This document shows, one piece after another, positions 6,501-7,878 of a stretch of DNA of 7,878 nt. The stretch's first letter is position 1; each line of letters starts with the position of its first letter. The notes below the pieces were generated by a model. It did no database searches and had not been told where the DNA came from. It worked only from the letters and a program-made list of their open reading frames with translations. The DNA is taken from the NCBI GenBank assembly GCA_039923455.1, contig JBDTCS010000039.1, forward strand, positions 1 to 7,878, written 5' to 3'. The DNA comes from JBDTCS01 sp039923455. Lineage in GTDB: Bacteria > Bacteroidota > Ignavibacteria > Palsa-1295. Made by a program: the position numbers and the translations under genes.

Positions 6501-7878
6501 CGATCGACTTCGGTACGGTGCAAATACTCGTGCCCGTGCAGAGGAAGATCGTGATCTCGAATCCCGGAACGGCTCCGCTGCACTTGACGAGCATTGTATT
6601 TCCGAATCCGCCGGTCACGCGAATACTTGGGATTAATGTTGGCGATATTATTCCGCCGGGTGGATCTGATACTGTTACCGTCGAAGCTGAACTTACCGAT
6701 CCGGGCGATACGACGGTCGAGTGCTTATTCACCGCTGCAACACAATGCCCACCACCAGGGAAGCTGACCGTACATCTTCAGGCTGCTACGCTTGAAGTGC
6801 AGGGGACGGGTAAGAAGTTCGATTCGACGTTCCTGTATTGCCGGATGGATACCGGCGCAACGAACGCGCTCAATCTCGGGACGACGCCTGTGACGCTTGT
6901 TAGCGCGCAAATCATAAGCGACGCTACGCATCCTGATGGTGATCAATTTACGTTTAGCGATGGCTCACAAAAGATATCGCTAACCGGTGTCATTCTGAAG
7001 AAGGGTGAGAGTTATCCATTCAGTGTGCATTACAATCCGACGCGTGAGATCAATGCGCGCGCACTGATTCGTTATACATGGGATACATCGGGTGTAGTTT
7101 GGACTACCGATGCACAGCTATTCGGTACCGGTGCGTTCTTGCACGACACGATAAGTGCACAAGCGCTCGACGGTAAGCCGATCACTGCCAAGACTGGTGA
7201 GATCTTCGATGTGCCGGTGCGACTATCTACTTCGTTCTCGCCAACTGCGGCGGTCTATGGATACCGATTCAACGTGGTGTTCCGCGAAGATCTGTTCCAT
7301 TACGTCGATGCGACTCCGGGAAGTGGTCCGGCATTCTCGCCAACTCCAAGTCCGGTTTCGATCGGGAATGGAGATGTGATGCTCAGCGTACGTGCGCTTG
7401 GCAATCAGCCGATCACAACTGCGTCGATCATTGCCGATCTGAGGCTTCAGTTGATGGTTTCGAGAGATCTCTCAAGTGACTTTACCATTTTAGATGGAGC
7501 GTTCCTCGATAAGAATGGTGATAGCCTCTGCTACGTGCAGAATGCGAACATCAATGGAAGCTTCACACCGATTGATCTCTGCGGCGATGGGACCGTTCGC
7601 GCAAAGCTAAATGATAAGTTGGCTGCGGCGGTGCTCTCGAGTATCATTCCGAATCCTGCGAAGAACACGGCGAAGGTACACTTCATTGTGCGGACCGATG
7701 ACGAGCCGGTAACGATCGAACTCTACAACATCCTTGGCAAGAAGGTCGCGACGGTCGTAAAAGAAATGCCATACAAAGCTGGCGAGCACACGGCAAAGAT
7801 CGATCTGGCAGGAATTCCAAGTGGAACCTACACACTCCGCCTAAGCACTCCGGAATCAAGCCAAGGTAGAGTGATGAT
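3533..7878 (+). CDS. Large secreted ASH-repeat protein with IgGFc-binding-like head, cohesin-like domain and T9SS tail (partial)
   Basis: The frame is open for 1448 codons to the window edge. The signal peptide is residues 1-39 (hydrophobic 20-33, cleavage after G-F-A). Residues 49 to about 510 begin GRDFYLGFM and resemble the IgGFc-binding protein N-terminal domain found in many Bacteroidota surface proteins; antibody binding should not be assumed. An acidic segment at 513-525 has D-x-D-x-D-x-G and a run of four Asp. About five ASH/HYDIN-type beta domains follow at roughly 647-753, 754-862, 866-982, 984-1096 and 1097-1203. The clearest have DFGTV (763-767, 992-996), 'RITNVGTGAL' and 'LQPGESVSLSVCYTP'. 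A cohesin-like domain occupies about 1204-1350. The T9SS type-A tail starts near 1367 with IIPNPA (1371-1376), ELYNILGKKV and IPSGTYTLRL. The predicted location is the cell surface or outside, as an adhesive or scaffold protein; the partner is unknown. The ATG at 3533 gives a proper signal peptide and is not preceded by a Shine-Dalgarno. Only a few residues are probably missing at the end. Confidence 0.9.
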   Translation, partial: MNVKNYVPIFESRTNLAKQLAFALTLLFSLLIGGNNGFAQQQKGIPSDGRDFYLGFMTSSIRCPAVQPFINVYALVTSYYDNVIKVSYFDQSGKEIPGRSYVVQKQHSVQIQLDRGQATLQDPAGGTPEYKAIHITAKSPVNIQYYSTGPNSGGMYLSLPTAALGLNYIVASLPANPGIGAGGRRFGCNGTYLDSNSSEFMIVAPYDDTKVTITPNGTTAKGRVGATTGTGANGIGQPFEVTLMRGQVYLVKSQDNDAEVDESSSIVQSDKPIAVIAGNDGAHWGDSKYAANGQEQRDLCIEQMVPVEFWDGKDNISMPFVDSPVSAKDDPSAGEAYRVYTFDPKGTTVNFAIDAGATQQRSVSRLTASTVEFDNVTTGITATASDAKIFVAQYDYRQHNSSEPFPAPSQMNVVPISRWRKSFLWMVPDDAAQVHKKHYINIIASKLAMPKILLAKDGAPPQPITKNANVGGFAHFPGHPELEGRRIELSPGSYYATGDSAFIIYQYGNLGLDPDNDLGDNDDDDYYFSYAAPCGQSFGIDSSASPSLKVDTACASWTVTAWDSIPVDNGLADVQLLDDPAGVYTRPGYVSFNTILDPSSYQVKNGALWTQFGVKVINPLKDAYAVIFIVNRAGNDTLIELRYKAPKLTLAPDSADFSGVVINDQVCARFVMRNTGAKGEKNFVLTGADFLLKDKSFSLSSVTPNLPYTLKPGDSVVFNVCYTALDTGLLHLDTLLMHTDCSDIPVQVTGQGVTPLIVASDVDFGTVVLGDSNCNRTVRITNVGTGALILTTGWLLHNNIEFRFSDAARLPITLQPGESVSLSVCYTPHKVGTDSTLLDWGTNLREPFLHQIKDFSKLIGRATKSTLVWNVIKLVDTVECTNSDTMRVTLTNKGGVSTTIRELKFIGADSAEYTILRNQHNFNPIVGNPIDPKDSLWIDVVFTPDLSKPIGRWADRHATLIVKGDRDTSFEIVDFTSVVIHADMTLSTNSIDFGTVQILVPVQRKIVISNPGTAPLHLTSIVFPNPPVTRILGINVGDIIPPGGSDTVTVEAELTDPGDTTVECLFTAATQCPPPGKLTVHLQAATLEVQGTGKKFDSTFLYCRMDTGATNALNLGTTPVTLVSAQIISDATHPDGDQFTFSDGSQKISLTGVILKKGESYPFSVHYNPTREINARALIRYTWDTSGVVWTTDAQLFGTGAFLHDTISAQALDGKPITAKTGEIFDVPVRLSTSFSPTAAVYGYRFNVVFREDLFHYVDATPGSGPAFSPTPSPVSIGNGDVMLSVRALGNQPITTASIIADLRLQLMVSRDLSSDFTILDGAFLDKNGDSLCYVQNANINGSFTPIDLCGDGTVRAKLNDKLAAAVLSSIIPNPAKNTAKVHFIVRTDDEPVTIELYNILGKKVATVVKEMPYKAGEHTAKIDLAGIPSGTYTLRLSTPESSQGRVM
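5069..5107 (+). other. Acidic DxDxDxG segment, possible calcium site (protein segment)
   Basis: Residues 513-525 read DPDNDLGDNDDDD. The D513-D515-D517-G519 spacing is that of calcium-binding loops of the EF-hand, dockerin and thrombospondin type-3 kind. It lies between the N-terminal head and the ASH domains, where a calcium-stiffened linker would make sense. A single isolated loop is weak evidence. Confidence 0.4.
7631..7878 (+). other. T9SS type-A C-terminal sorting domain (protein segment, cut by window edge)
   Basis: From residue 1367 the order is V-L-S-S-I-I-P-N-P-A, then 'ELYNILGKKVATVV', 'YKAGEHTAKIDLAGIPSGTYTLRL' in two pieces of the usual strand pattern, and the start of the last strand at GRVM. 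The protein should stop within a handful of codons after the window. Family knowledge assigns it to T9SS export and surface cleavage. Confidence 0.88.

Overview
The window reads as chromosomal DNA from a member of the Bacteroidota/Chlorobiota superphylum that uses the type IX (Por) secretion system (T9SS). Three observations support this. The tail of dnaE sits next to a thioredoxin gene, an order I recall from Porphyromonas and relatives. Two large exported proteins both end in type-A T9SS C-terminal sorting domains. No gene has a convincing Shine-Dalgarno sequence, which is usual in this group. The mixture of HYDIN/ASH ('choice-of-anchor D') repeats, a cohesin-like module and a T9SS tail recalls Kapabacteria and Ignavibacteria proteins, but that finer placement is inference from memory.

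Layout. (1) Positions 1-231 (+) hold the last 76 residues of the DNA polymerase III alpha subunit. (2) Positions 232-354 are a spacer with a 26-bp perfect palindrome and a small hairpin. (3) Positions 355-699 (+) encode a complete thioredoxin with WCGPC. (4) Positions 700-832 are a convergent intergenic gap with two back-to-back hairpin terminators, one favouring each strand. (5) Positions 833-3142 (-) encode a 769-residue secreted protein made of five divergent repeats of about 100-115 residues plus a T9SS tail. (6) Positions 3143-3532 are a 390-bp divergent intergenic region with candidate promoters and inverted repeats. (7) Positions 3533-7878 (+) encode a secreted protein of more than 1448 residues. 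It has an IgGFc-binding-like N-terminal region, an acidic DxDxDxG segment, about five ASH-type beta domains, a cohesin-like domain and a T9SS tail. It runs off the right edge almost at its end.

How the genes relate. dnaE and trxA are housekeeping genes unrelated in function to the rest. The two divergent genes both encode cell-surface or secreted proteins that would leave through Sec and then T9SS. Their shared 390-bp upstream region could allow coordinated expression. I recognise no enzyme in either protein. Both look like adhesive or structural beta-sandwich proteins. The most notable unexplained item is the five-repeat domain family of the minus-strand protein, in which four of five repeats carry a cysteine pair 99-108 residues apart. 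I see no mobile element, CRISPR array, tRNA or rRNA.
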